A stretch of 64,000 bases of DNA from Leptasterias polaris (lineage: Eukaryota; Echinodermata; Asteroidea; Forcipulatida; Asteriidae), in contig JAZGTN010000002.1 in the NCBI GenBank assembly GCA_037783415.1, positions 2,418,001-2,482,000 on the forward strand, given 5' to 3'. Of this stretch, positions 1 through 12,604 are shown in pieces. Within the stretch, counting starts at the first letter, position 1. Every line of letters begins with the position of its first letter. The position numbers and the translations under genes were made by a program. The notes below the pieces were generated by a model. The model had not been told where the DNA came from. It saw nothing but the letters and a program-made list of their open reading frames with translations, and ran no database searches.

Positions 1-1622
1 CTGCAAATGCTTTAGTATCCCCCTGATAAACACTCAGAGGGTTTTTCTTTTTTGGAAAAGGAGGGGGGGGGGGGGAAATTGCCTCCCAGTTGCAATCTTG
101 GCGCATACAATGGTCCCTTCTACTCAAGCTTGAGCTATGAAAAGACAGCCGCCGGCCCCTTGGGTGTTAGAAAAGCTGGTGTACGGAGGAAAGCCGTCAT
201 CCCCTTCCAGTAACACAGTTATTATTTGGTGGAGTAGCGAGGACTTATGGGTGAGAAGAGGGTGGAAGAGTCTTGCACCACTCCAAAACAACTCGGGAAT
301 GATTGATGACCTGGCTAAAAAACAGCGCTCTGGAGTAAATTGAATAAAAGGGTTTCTAGAGGAAAAAAAACGTTCTTATTAGTCCGATTGTTCTCAGGGA
401 GTGAAACTTTTTACCCCTGTTGGAGGCTCCTCTCTTTTGTGTGTTGTTGGAATATGAATCTCAGTTAACAATGCCAACCGATTTATCGGGTACAAAACAG
501 AATTTCTATAATGTGTTTGTTGCTGGAGCGAGACTTGCCTTGTTTCAGGGGCACCTATGGGAAATGAAGGTAAAAGGAGCAGTTTGCAATAATTGGAAAC
601 TTAAAAAAAAAAGTCATTTAGTTGGGGCTGAATGGGAGGGCTTACTGCACTGCCCCTATTCATTGCTAGGGATTGCCTGGGTCTCTCCTAAAGCACAGCC
701 TTTGTCAGTCACCGAGTGTGATTAGTCATGGGTTGAATGGGGGGCTAGTGTGCTGGCAACAAAGCCAGGAAATTGGCTCGCTTGAGAGTGAAAAAGCTTT
801 GGCGACTTGACTAAAATTGGGAAAATTCCAGACTCTGTTGCGTATCAATGGTCGGCGTTCTAGTTCAGCTCTTCCAAATTGACTCGTAGCCGGTTTGAAA
901 AATGAGGATAGGTAATTTTGCTGCGAAACCACCAGGCGTGACGGATTGAATAGATTGTGTGATGTTTCCGTTGAAGAGTATAATTTTGGTGTTTAATTTT
1001 GGTGTTTGGCCTTGATTTGTTTGTGGTACAGGCATTAGAGCACCGAGCTTGAGTTCTATTCTAAACTACTTACATGCGTAATCGGCAGAGCAAAACTGAT
1101 ACTGTAGTTTACATGTAGCCACTCGGCCATTCAGAAATACACCTGCTGTTAAATTTCTCTCCGCCAACAAGGGAAAAACCGACTGATGGATCTTACAAAA
1201 CTAAAAGCAACTTCTTAACACAGTGTTCTCCCTGAACAGTGGTCCGCTGGCAATCAAAGTGCCAGTTTAAACAGCGTAGTGATCCAGCTGGCTAGTTCAG
1301 TGTTGAAAAGCTTCCCTGTATCATTCAAATTGAAGAAGTAAGGACTAGTGAAAAAGCTGATTGCCTAGTGAAATGATAAGCTGCTGGCTAGTGACTAAAA
1401 GGGGTTAAGGGCAAACCCTGTAAAAGTTTTAATGAAGTTTTGCAAAATTATGCAGCAGACATAGACCATGCTGTGTATCTGTCTTGTAAAATACAAATTG
1501 CATGATTGTTTGATGATGAGGAAATCTTCTGTGGTACAAAATGTGAGAAATGTTGAGCATTATTTGATGCCAAAAGCGTTTGACATCTAAACTGTTGGAT
1601 GCAATAAATGTTCTTTCATCTA

Positions 1623-2350
1623 AAGCCCTTTTCACACGAGAATCGGAAACTTACGTCCATCGTTTTGGGCGCCAGTTGTCTGTCCCAAAGGTTGCGTGCG
1701 ATATCATGACAAACATTCACACGATAACACTTCGTGTTCCCAACGTCCCTCGTTTTCGTGAGATCGCTACGTATTGGGTCAAAGGTCATCATTGGTTATT
1801 TATTAGTTCGCTGGTTCTCTGTCGGTTTCCCGTTTAATGTTATGTAAATGCGTTTAGGGTACCATCGATCGTTTTCTCGGCGCGACATTTCTGCCTTTTC
1901 GTGCGAATTCTCAGTTTCCTGACGAACTCCGATAATGAATGTAGTGGAAAGTGTTTTGTCAGAGATGGCAAGTGGAAATACCAATCCAAAAACAAAGGTA
2001 ACTTAACATAATTTGCAACACGAACATTTCTTCCACCGACGCCATTTTAACAGAGGAAGGAATACTCGAACCAACAAACGACATTTCTCCCGCTGCGCAT
2101 GCGTGATCGTTGTGTGATCGCATGGGACCTTGGTATCATAACGTGCGGCGTTTCACACGACCGATCTTGGCGATTCTAAACAGGGATGCGATTTTTGGAG
2201 GAGGTCTTGATCCCGGTTGTTTATAACGCGGGTCCCAGGTAATTTCATCACACGGATTCATTTCACACGACGCAAATTTGCGATTTCATGACACCGATGC
2301 GATTTCGTTCCCAACGACCATGGTTTAGAAAGCTCGTGTGAAACGGGCTT
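1623..2350. mobile_element. MITE with TTCACACGAG inverted ends and TA target duplication
   Basis: The left end reads AAGCCCTTTTCACACGAG and the right end is its near-perfect reverse complement (CTCGTGTGAAACGGGCTT). TA flanks both sides (1621-1622 and 2351-2352). The interior repeats the TTCACACGA motif several times in both orientations and has no transposase frame. This fits a non-autonomous Tc1/mariner-type element. Confidence 0.65.
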
Positions 2351-2367
2351 TACAAGCTGGTTAAATA

Positions 2368-2570
2368 ATGAACTAACCTGTTCACATTAAGCTGTCTAAC
2401 TGAATTAACCTGTTCAAGGTTACATGTAGCTGTCTATAACTCAACTAACCTGTTCAAGTTAAGCTGTCTAACTGAACTAGCCTGTTCAAATATAGCTCTC
2501 AAACTAAACTAACAGTCTAATTGAACTAACCTGTTCAAGTTTACCTGTCTGATTGTAAATATACGTATCT
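2368..2570. repeat. Degenerate tandem repeat, about 36-bp unit
   Basis: About five imperfect copies of a unit containing AACTAACCTGTTCAAG and AAGCTGTCTAACTGA follow one another. The copies differ by substitutions and small indels, so the array is old. Confidence 0.6.
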
Positions 2571-2831
2571 TCCCGCATAAACAAAAAGTAGCAAGTTTTG
2601 CATGAGCCTAGCCTAGCAATGCAAAACGATGTCAAATGCAAAGTTTGTAAATCATCTCTTTCTGATATTAGTGAGCAAACATGGTAGGAACATTCTCATA
2701 GGATCAGTTATGAATTCCAGTGGGTGTACATGGAACGGTCCTTTGGATCGCCGGAACATTCCATGATAACATTCAAAAAGCTAATGCGCAAATTGGTAGT
2801 GTAGAGTTGTTCCCGTAGTTCAGCTCAATGT

Positions 2832-3030
2832 TGTGGTCCAATAAAAAAGTGAAGTCACAAGAAAATAGTGATAGAAAAACAACCCATGTTTTTACTGTTT
2901 TCAAGTAAAGGGATTTTAAGCAACACTGTTTGAAGGGAAGGTTTCCACCGTGACCATCTTTGTACAATTTAAGTTACAGGTATGTGCAGATCTGTGAACA
3001 TTTATGTTTTCAATTACAATGTCGTGCTGG
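2832..3030. mobile_element. Fragment of the TTAA-flanked MITE family
   Basis: It shares the ATCTGTGAACATTTATGTTTT and GAAAATAGTG blocks with the fuller copy at 12267-12604. The ends are not clear. Confidence 0.3.
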
Positions 3031-3796
3031 CTTTCATGGTGTGCCAAGCAGGCTGCTGTAAATGTTAAACCTGCTTGGTGATTACACCATGATCCTAGGA
3101 TTTGCCCCAAAGTCTGGCCCTGGACACCAGGACCTGATTTCATAGGTTTTTATTGGATTAACTTATATGTACTTAAAACATTTATTTGCTAAGTAAACAC
3201 CCAGCAGGACACCAGTGACACTAGACTGCATGGTTTTTTCATGGAGGTAGAAAGTTGGCTGGGAACCTCTTTCTCTAGCAGTTGCTCCCAAGCAAAGGTT
3301 TTTCTGTGCTTATCAATGTTTTTATAATTTCAAACTTAAATCTGTCAAGGTCAACTTTTAAATACTTCAACAATAATCTTGAGCTGAATTAAGTACATAC
3401 CCTGAAGTCTCTAAGAAAGTAGATGCAACCCCCCCCCCCCCCCTCCCCCCAATCTCAAACTCACCACCATCACTAAAAAAATAGTCTACTTGAGTTTCCA
3501 GTGCCCTTTGATATATTTGAATAACCTTGCTATTTGAACACCCAGGAAGTCCCAATTGTAAATTGTGATCTTGGGTAGTGAACTGGGGTGAAACATTAGA
3601 CGGTGGGTGATTATTGGGGGAATGGGTATTGCAGCTCAGTTGGCCACCCATTTGTTGGGGTAGTGAAAGAGGCACTGACTTTCAAGGTTGACTCAGATTA
3701 GCAATAACTACTGTTGCAGTTTTATGTTGCTTTGTAAATAAATGTAAAAAAAATGGTTGGTAGCCAGGGGGATGAGTCTCACCCACAAGAATTTCA

Positions 3797-4131
3797 AGTC
3801 TTGTTCACCATTATTCCCCTACTCGGACTTTACGTTCATCCCAACAGTCATTGCTTACCACAACTACAAGAGCTTCTTCCATTTTTTATGGTCAAAGATC
3901 ATTTTCTTACGCTGCTCCATTTCTTTGGAATAGACTTCCTGTGCATATTCGCCAGGCTAGTTCTTTACATTGTTTTAAGTCTCTGTTAAAAGCTCATTTG
4001 TTTGAAGTTGCTTATTTGTAATCTGCTTACTTGTAATATATCTTTCACTCTTTGTATATTTTATTGTTCTCTGTATGCGCTTAGAGGCTTTTGCATTAGG
4101 CGCTTTACAAATGTCTTTATTATTATTATAA
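3797..4131 (+). pseudogene. LINE relic: C-terminal end of reverse transcriptase ORF plus 3' tail
   Basis: In the frame ending at TAA 4019-4021 the translation contains RSFSYAAPFLWNRLPVHIR, followed by LHCFKSLLKAHLF. This is the typical C-terminus of non-LTR retrotransposon (CR1/Jockey/L2-type) ORF2 proteins. The 3' UTR ends in a GCGCTTTACAAAT-like block and a TTATTATTAT tail. The frame is closed upstream by a TGA near 3773, so this is a 5'-truncated dead copy. No catalytic reverse transcriptase motif remains. Confidence 0.75.
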
Positions 4132-5325
4132 GTTTGGGCTTTGGTTAGTAATTAGGCTTCGAATTAACTTCAGTTTGACATCTGCATGGTTAAACAAAGA
4201 AAGGTGGTTACATACAGTATGTTCCCTGTCACATTCTTTTCACACACACAAACAAAAAGTGTGTTTTGAATTCCTTTGGTCTAGACTATCAGTTATCAAG
4301 CTGGAGCTCAGATTGACCCACTATCAGTTTGAAAGTATAGACCTCTTGCGTATGACGTCACAAGACCCAAACAGCGCCCTCACTGAGGTAAATGAAGACA
4401 TATCAGAGTTGTGCACAATGCATACATATGTGCATATTTCCATTGTTTGACCAAAGCAATGGCGGCCAATGAAAGGGGTCTATTGAACAAAGCGTTCCTT
4501 TTCATCTGCAAACTGTTGTTATGGTGTTCTCACTCCTAATTTAGAAATTTCTTTTTAAAAACATACTTGCCCCCCCCCCTCCCCGAGGGATTCCATATCA
4601 ATCCACCATCAATTTTACATGACATCAGTTATCAGCTATAGACTATTGAACAAATTGTTCCTTCTCATATTATGTCATAATAATTTGTCATCATTAGTTT
4701 TTAATTTTTAATTTTTTTTAAAGTTTTATTTTTTAAATCTATGTAATTCTCAATTTTTAACTGCAATTCAGCCTTTGGCTGCGATGGTCTTTGTTTTCTT
4801 CAATAAACCATTTCAAGTCAAATCCAATAATCACATGGTACTAACATTTGTCATATCATTTTGTGTTTCTTTTTGGGGTGCTTGTTCAGAAGTTTATGAA
4901 GCAGCTTGCTTTGATCAAAAGAACCAACCCAACTTTCATCTGGTAGGTGTCAAGAGTTGATCCTAAATCAAATCCCCCATTTCAGGATTGGGGTCTAGAG
5001 CTGGACTTTTTAATGGCCTAAACCATTTCTCCCAATTTTATGTAAACCTCTTTTTCATACCCCTAAAGCTAGCCCCCCCTCCCCCCCCTAGTAATTACAA
5101 CCTTGTCCAGCAATAAATGTCCTTAGAGAGAATTGGTGTACTAATAAAATTTATTGCTGGCTAGCTCTTCTCTCCTCACTGTGAATTTTACCACTTTGTT
5201 TGTGCAATTTCTTTTGTAATCATCATTTTGTGGCATGATTCAGGGATATTCCATTTTTTAACCTGTGGTCTGGGTAATCTGTTTGAAATAAATGTATCCA
5301 TGTTCAAGGTTGAGTTAATTAATTT

Positions 5326-5650
5326 TGACTGTATACACGAGAAGATGACTAGAGCAAGCTAGTCGAAACTTGAAACCTATTAAGAACTCACTCCGAGGTA
5401 ATTATTAACGAGAAGTCCCCCCCCCCCCATCCACAAAGGGAAAGTAGTAGTCCCGCCCGATTTCCTACCTCCCGCCCAGGTAGTAGTTTTAAAGCAGGAT
5501 GGACAGTTCTTTCCAGAACTGAGAAGTCTCCCGAATTCCCGAATATTCTACTCCGCGGCAGTAGAATAAAAAGCAAGACAAGTTCTCAAAGAACAAAATC
5601 TACCAAGCAAGTAGATATAAACATGGTGTTACCGCAAACCCAATATTATA
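5326..5650. mobile_element. Probable Penelope-like element 3' fragment
   Basis: A stem GACTAG/CTAGTC (5347-5352 with 5359-5364) is followed directly by GAAAC, then by a CAGTTCTTTCCAGAACTGAG block and ATGGTGTTACCGCAAA. The stem followed by CGAAAC resembles stem II of the hammerhead-type folds known from Penelope-like retroelements, but the CTGATGA core is incomplete. Similar blocks recur at 63236-63425. The family call is from memory. Confidence 0.35.
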
Positions 5651-8600
5651 TTGATACCTCACCATGCAATGCCTCAAATCCCATATACATTGTATTGTTG
5701 ATGATTTTCAATTCTCTGTTTTTATTTTTTAAAGGTCGGTAAGGTTGAAAATATGAATGTTCATAAATGTGCATATTCATGATATAACTTAAAAAGTAGG
5801 TCATGGTAGAAAACTTCACTTGAAATATTTGTGCTTGAAATGATATAGTTTCTGTGGAAATTAATACAACAATTAGTTTTGCTCTTGTTGAGTTCAAAAC
5901 CTGATGTTTGAAAACAGTGAAAAATATGTAAGGGGATTTTTCACTACTTTCTCATGACTCTCATGAGCTTAAACTTTCACAGGTTTGTTATTTCATGTAT
6001 TTATGTTGGGACACACAAATACTGGTCTTCGACAACAACCAATGTTGTCCATGTGCCATGAAAACTAAAGATAACGTTGACTAAATGTTTTTTATTATAT
6101 TCCATGAGTCATGACCCAGTTTGTGTATGAAAAATGTCATGGTGGCACCGAAGTTGAGATGTTTATTTTGCACTCTATTTTTCTGATTTCTCAAGGTATT
6201 CAAATTGATGGCTGTACTTACCGTGACTGCTATAAGTTAATAAATGGACATTGCAAGTTACAATGCTGCAGTAAAGAGGACGAGAAAAATCATATTTATA
6301 AAACAAGTAAATTATCAGAAACTGTGACACATTTCCGAAGCACTTGACACATTTAATAAGTTAATAGTTCCAGCAAAGTTTTTTGTGATGTTTTTTGAGA
6401 AATCAAACCCCAAGGTGTTTTTGTACTCCCTCCCAAGAAAATCCAAAGTCCACGGCTTAATCTGCACTTCCCTCGCTGCCGTTCGCGACAAAGCACGATG
6501 ACGCAACCCTCTCGGAATTTATGTTCAGATGGCCCGGGCAATTACACTTAAACATCCGTCTGAAAAAAATAATAAAAAAGTACATGAAACCTCAACAAAA
6601 AAGTAATAATAACAATAAAACTAGATGTGGGAAGACGATGGACAAAAATAATAATCTAACAACTTTAGCATCTCCAAATTCGACCTTTGATCATATTAGG
6701 GTTGACTGGTTTGCTTACCTACTGGGGGAGTTTTGCAGCGTGGGTGATAAAGACTGCCGTAAACTACAAAGGGCTTTTAGTTGGGTACCGCTACCTCTCT
6801 TGTAGACTTCAAGTGCATGGACAGTCATTTATTTTCCCATTTTGAAAGATTCATGGCTGTAATAACTTTTTATCTTTTGCATATTTTTTTCACTGGATGG
6901 AATGGTAACTTATTAATTGTGATTTTCCTTTTTTATTTGTGCGTGCAATTTACTAAATTTGTGGGGAAAAGAATGAATCATGTTTGGTTTTGGGTTCTGT
7001 ATATTTTTCATGGCTGTAAAAAACACAAGGAAGCTTGAAATTTGTATTACAGTTGCTGTGTTATTGTTTTCGAACTAGTTAGTTATTTTATTGCAGAGAT
7101 AATTTTTTTCTAAAGGTAGGCCTTTGCATACAAGTATCATATTTTTTCCCCCTCAAAATAGTTGTTATGTCATGAGAGAGAAATAACACGAATCGCCGTT
7201 GACAGTGAATGCTAATGTATTTCTGAATCATGTACATGTGAAATGCACACAGAAAATATGGATAGGGCCTATGTGCATTTTTCTTATGAACAATTATGAA
7301 AATATTTATTACGAATGTGCTTCTCAATCTTTCTTGTGGGGGGGGGGGGGATGCCACTGTGCAAGAAACAAGAAAACCTTTCATAAAAATTGTGTTGCCT
7401 GAAAAGTTGCCAGGATATTTTTCCCTTTTCCATCAAAACTGCTGTACTGTTGTTTCTTTTACAAACGATACGCAACCATGCGCTTTTATCTACCATGCAC
7501 TGTCTACATGTAACTCTGATGCTAGACAGAACAATCAAATAATGGAGAAAATTAGCTGGGAGCATGTCTGGTAAACAAACAACTAAATCAAGTTCCATCC
7601 ATCTTGGAAAATCATTTCTAAATATCCCGCATTCTTGGGCTGCAGCTGCAACTCATCTCGCAGACGATAAATTTGGTGTCACCATGGCAACGGCACAATC
7701 ACATTATCCTCAGCGGAGATGGGTGGAAGGAAGGATGCCTCTGAGCAAACATGAGCAAGTACAAACAAAATGTGTCCCCCCCCCTCCTCTTTCTCTCTGT
7801 CTCTTTTGCTCAGAAACTATAAAGGAACTGACAGTAGTCATCAAATTCTTTTGTTCTTATGGTTCATCGATTAAGCATAAATTCATTTCACCGTTCATTG
7901 GCAATTCCAGGTTGTCCTGTGCAGCGATACGGAACATGTGCATCGTTAAGAGCCACCAATCATGGTCTCTAGCCATTTCAACTAGCGATGGGCCAGCAAA
8001 CCACCTTTCAGGGAGAAATACATTCAAGAGTCGATGAATGTGTGCTCACACCTATTTTTCAAAAACAATTTTATGGCGGTATTGCTGGGGCTGTAAATAT
8101 TAATGAAGCATCGCCAATGATTATTACGACCAAGGATAATGGAACGAGCCAATTGATGAATTTAACAGGATCCAATGACATTCGCAAGAACACAGTGTGT
8201 CAGGCTGGGAAATTGGGTTGCTCACTCAGTCAAGATTACTTATAGAGGGTCACTGGCTAAGAAAAAGTACAGCAATGTGTGGAGAGCGGTTGTGGGATGG
8301 TCATTAATTATTAAAAATACAGTGGGATACTGGTGTATGGTAAATTAAATTTTCACTCTTCACCAACGATGTGTACAGTGTAGGTGAGGATACACTGTCG
8401 CCTAGGATGGGGGTTTGATCCAAGCATGATCCAACAGACCATCTGCATTCTGGAGCAGAATAAAAGATGGGGATCATTTTGGGTGTTTGTGGTGATGGTC
8501 TAGTTGTGATGGTCATCACTTACATTAGCGAAATATATGTTGTTGTTTTTACTGTGGTATAGCATGAGGCAAACTTCTGTCTAAAAATGCTTTATGTCAC

Positions 8601-11600
8601 TGTCAAATCTGATCCTGCAATTTATTGCCTGGCAATTTATCAGCAAAATAATTGGTGCGTTTTGAAACATGGCAGTCAATAACTAAGCTTTTGTACTCCC
8701 CGAGGTTGTTCGGATTGTTAACCAGTTTGCAATCAGCTGAAGGTAGAGTACATGTAGTTGATGTTGGTGTAACATCAATCAGTGCTGAAATGCATGTGTC
8801 AAAGCATAGAGAAAAGACCACGGATCATCATTTGATGCCTCTCTCAGAAATGTGAAAGTCATTCAGTTTGAAAATCACGTGACAAAACGAAGAAAAAGGC
8901 GGGAAATTGGGCGTAGATTCTAGACTTCCATGCTGCTATTAATTGCTTAGCACAGAAAAGAATTTGTTAAATAAACAGGTTACCAGCCATAGTACCATAA
9001 CAATGTTTATTGTTCGAGATTGGTTCCATGCTAATTTTTGCTTAGCAGGTATTGCTGAACAGCTTCATTGATTTGGGCCCAGCATGCCAAGAGTCAAACC
9101 CCTCCACCCAAGGCTGTAACAATGTTGACTAGGAATTTTGTAACAACGGAATCCAATCGCGATGTAATTGAGGGAGAATTTCCAATAAGTCTCGTTGATC
9201 CTTTCTGAATCCTTTTCATCAGGAAAGGGTGGAAAAAGAGGAGGCCTTGGTATTTCATCACGTTGCCAACTTTAGTGAAGTCATAAAAATAACAAATTAT
9301 TTTGTTCCTGTTTGAATCTTGTCAAATTCTTGTCCAGAGTACAGCCTTGTCATATCCAATTGATCAATTGTAGTTGAGGATTGTCAGGATAGCTTTCCAT
9401 TTACAGGCAGTCTACCCCCCCGCCCCCCCCCCCCCCCCCCCCGGCAAATAGGCAAATCCATTATATGGAACTCATTTTATGAGTTTCAACATTTGATAGC
9501 TTTAATCAACTCTTTCAGTGCCCGCTTTTTTATTGCATTTTGAAAATGCCCAGCTTTTTGAGGTTTTTTTGAAATTCAACCAAAATGTTGTGAAATACAT
9601 GTAGTCTAAAAAAGCCCTTATGTTGGTCAGCCCTTTTACTTTTCCAAGGGCCAAATATTATTAAGTCAAGCTTTAGAGTGAAAAACCATTAGGCTATTTT
9701 TCCAATAACCAAACAACTCGGAATAAAATGCATTGCTGTAAAGAAGAAAAGAAGAGTTGTTACCGCTGCAAAATTCATCAAGAAGATACAATCTTTGAAA
9801 CTCAACATGGATGGCATTTATCTGCTTGTGGTAACCTTGTGTACCCTACACCAAGGCTGACTAATAGTGGCATGTTCAACTCCACTGATCGTAAATTTAT
9901 TACCATTCTTACTAATACTTTAGTAGTGTACATGTTCAATACGATGGGGCTTATGTACAAATGGAAAGTACAGATGGAGTTGGAACTCAGAAGGTCAGAC
10001 TTGGCTCTTCGTGGTAGACTCAATATTGTTTGATTCGGAAGTCATGTTTGAATGCTGAGCCGGATTGATCGAATGTTTGTTAGACATGTGTAAACTTATG
10101 TATCGAGAACAGTAGCACTTTCTAGGACATCTGCAAAATAGTTGCGGTTTAACGCGCCTTAAAAGATCTGTGATGAATTAAAATGAAAGAAACGGGCAAA
10201 CATGGCTGACCTTCCTGGTAGAGTAGTCATCTGACAAATTGATAACTCTAGATTGTCTGTGGCTATGCTTCCTAATGAAAATTGATTCTCCTGGTTTTTC
10301 TTTCTTTAAAATCTTAGTTTAAACAATTCTTGTGAACCCGGCTTTGCAGTTTCAAGAAAAAATACAAATTATAAGGGAATTTTAGGCCTTTGAGACACTC
10401 CCCCTGAAAATAAACCAAAATTGTTAAACCTCCTTAAAACTTATCTGTATCAAATGTAGTATGTTGTAGTATAGTTCCATTGGTTTGCTCACTTTATAGC
10501 ACTTTGATCTTGTCGAAAAAACGCTTTATAAATGCTCTGTTGTATGTATGTACATACATGTATATAGAGCAAAAATCAGTTTTGACCAGTGTTCTATTGT
10601 GCCCAAAAAGCTGGTTTTCCGCTAAAATAGACTGTTCAAATCTTGCGCGTATTTAAACATTGGGACCGGTTAACCCTAACCCTCCCATACCCTACAAATT
10701 CAAACAGGGCAAAGTGTTTAATTTTGTTAGGTTAAGTACAGTGAAGTTAGGATTGGGTGTTTGATTCTGTGGGATTGTGTATCCTTGCTGACAAGTAATG
10801 GTGTTGGAATTTGATTGAGTGGGTATGGTGGATGTGTGAAATGTACATGTCTGGCATTGCTCTTTCCTCCATGGTCTAATGAGATAGTTGTTGGATTATG
10901 TTATGTTGGGTACTGTGTGATTTCACTGATCAAATTTTTGCACATGCCAAGTGTACACACTCCAACAAAATCAAACAAAAAAAGCCTGTTGGAGTTTGTT
11001 AGGTTGTGTATCGTCCACCTAAGATTGGGCACAGTTCCCATCTCATGGTAGTATAAGCTGTTGGAATGTGTTGGGTTAGGGGTGGATTCTAGTAAAAACG
11101 CTTTGGGAGTTAGGGTTAAAGTGTGCGAGTTTGTTTCCCCCTACCATGTTTACGCGTTAAAGCAATGTACGTTGGACCAAAGTTGTACCCAAAATGTTCA
11201 ATTACGTGCACAATCTATTCACTTTGAGTTGATCAGCAAGCAGTGCTCAGCATATCTGTTGTTGTAAACACATTGCAGCAATCCAACACAAACGGTGTTG
11301 TTTATAGTTGTGTTCGCTCCCAACAAACAGTTTCTAGCGTTTGTTGCACACGTACACATGGAGGTTGGCCAAAGTTCCTTTATCGCCAACTTGCAAACGG
11401 CACCCATAAACCAGATAAACTCATGTTGTACAAGCTGTTCTCAATGAACACCCAAAGAGTGCATATCAAAGGTTAGATGACTGTGGCTGATAAGTATTAT
11501 TACAGAGGGAGTGCAGGGCCTGCCGTTGTTTGTCAGGGACAACAACGGAGAGAAAAGTCCCAGTGATTATTCCTGTTATCTCCATTCCAAAGGTTGTTTG

Positions 11601-12266
11601 TTTTTTTGTTTTTTTCTCTCACATATATTTTTTATCCAGCAGGGCCACATCCTAGAGCTGCAAAACACTCCCCAAATGAGGCTTATCCTAAAAAAGTTGC
11701 TGTCATACCCCTTGAAATGTTGCAGTACAAATTAAAATGTCCCTCGTTGAGTAAAGAGGTGCCCTTTATCAATGGGAAAACCGCTTTGTCCATTTACAAG
11801 AATGAAGTATTAAGCCGGTATTAATATGTTTACATTCGGTCCCGGACCACACAAAAGGGGGAACAGCCCAAACTCAGCAACTGCTCCATACTGTTTTTCA
11901 CATTTTGCTCAGTGATAACATGCTCAGTTCAGTGATAAAACACACAACGACGTCTTGGACCAAGACTAGTGGTATGCTAGTCTTGGTGCAGTTGTTAGCA
12001 GATCCTTGTTACACGATCACCATGCTAGTATTAATACTAGTCACTGCTACATGTAGCGGCTGCCATATTTTCATGAATGCTTGGGAGGGGCTAAGTTAAG
12101 TTCCTGGAGCATACATGAATGGCGCCTGCTACTGGTGAGTTGAATACCAGATTGTCATGTACGTGTAAGGTACAGTAACTTAACAAGTGATGTCTTAATG
12201 TCTTGAATCAAGACTTATCATATGCCTGCAACTTCAAGTTGCAGTGAAACCTCCTGTATACTTTAA

Positions 12267-12604
12267 AGGTATTAATACAGGATTGGCAGAGCTGACAAAA
12301 TAATCACAGACAGTGTTCATGTTTTGTGTAATCAACCACATACATGAAATAACAAACCTGTGAAAATCGAAATCACGAGAAAATAGTGAAAAAAGACCTT
12401 ATGTGTTTTCTGTTTTTCAAACATGGAGTTTATTATCGCGCGTGATAAAAACTATTGTTTTACTCATTTCTCAGAAACGATAGCATTTCAGGCAGAAATA
12501 TTTTAAGGAACCCTTTCTACCATTACTTACTTTAAATCATGTAAGTTATGTGTGAATCTGTGAACATTTGTGTTTTTCGATCTTACCAATAGTGTACAGG
12601 GCCT
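12267..12604. mobile_element. TTAA-flanked MITE with inverted ends
   Basis: TTAA at 12263-12266 and 12605-12608 bracket ends AGGTATTAATACAGGATTGG and, in reverse complement, AGGCCCTGTACACTATTGG. The subterminal inverted blocks are related (ACAAATGTTCACAG and similar). There is no frame. TTAA duplications suggest a piggyBac-like mobiliser, which is an inference. Confidence 0.55.

Noticed and set aside
7564..8037. A 157-codon plus-strand frame
   Set aside because: No recognisable domain, it crosses a poly-C tract, and the composition is like the flanking non-coding DNA.
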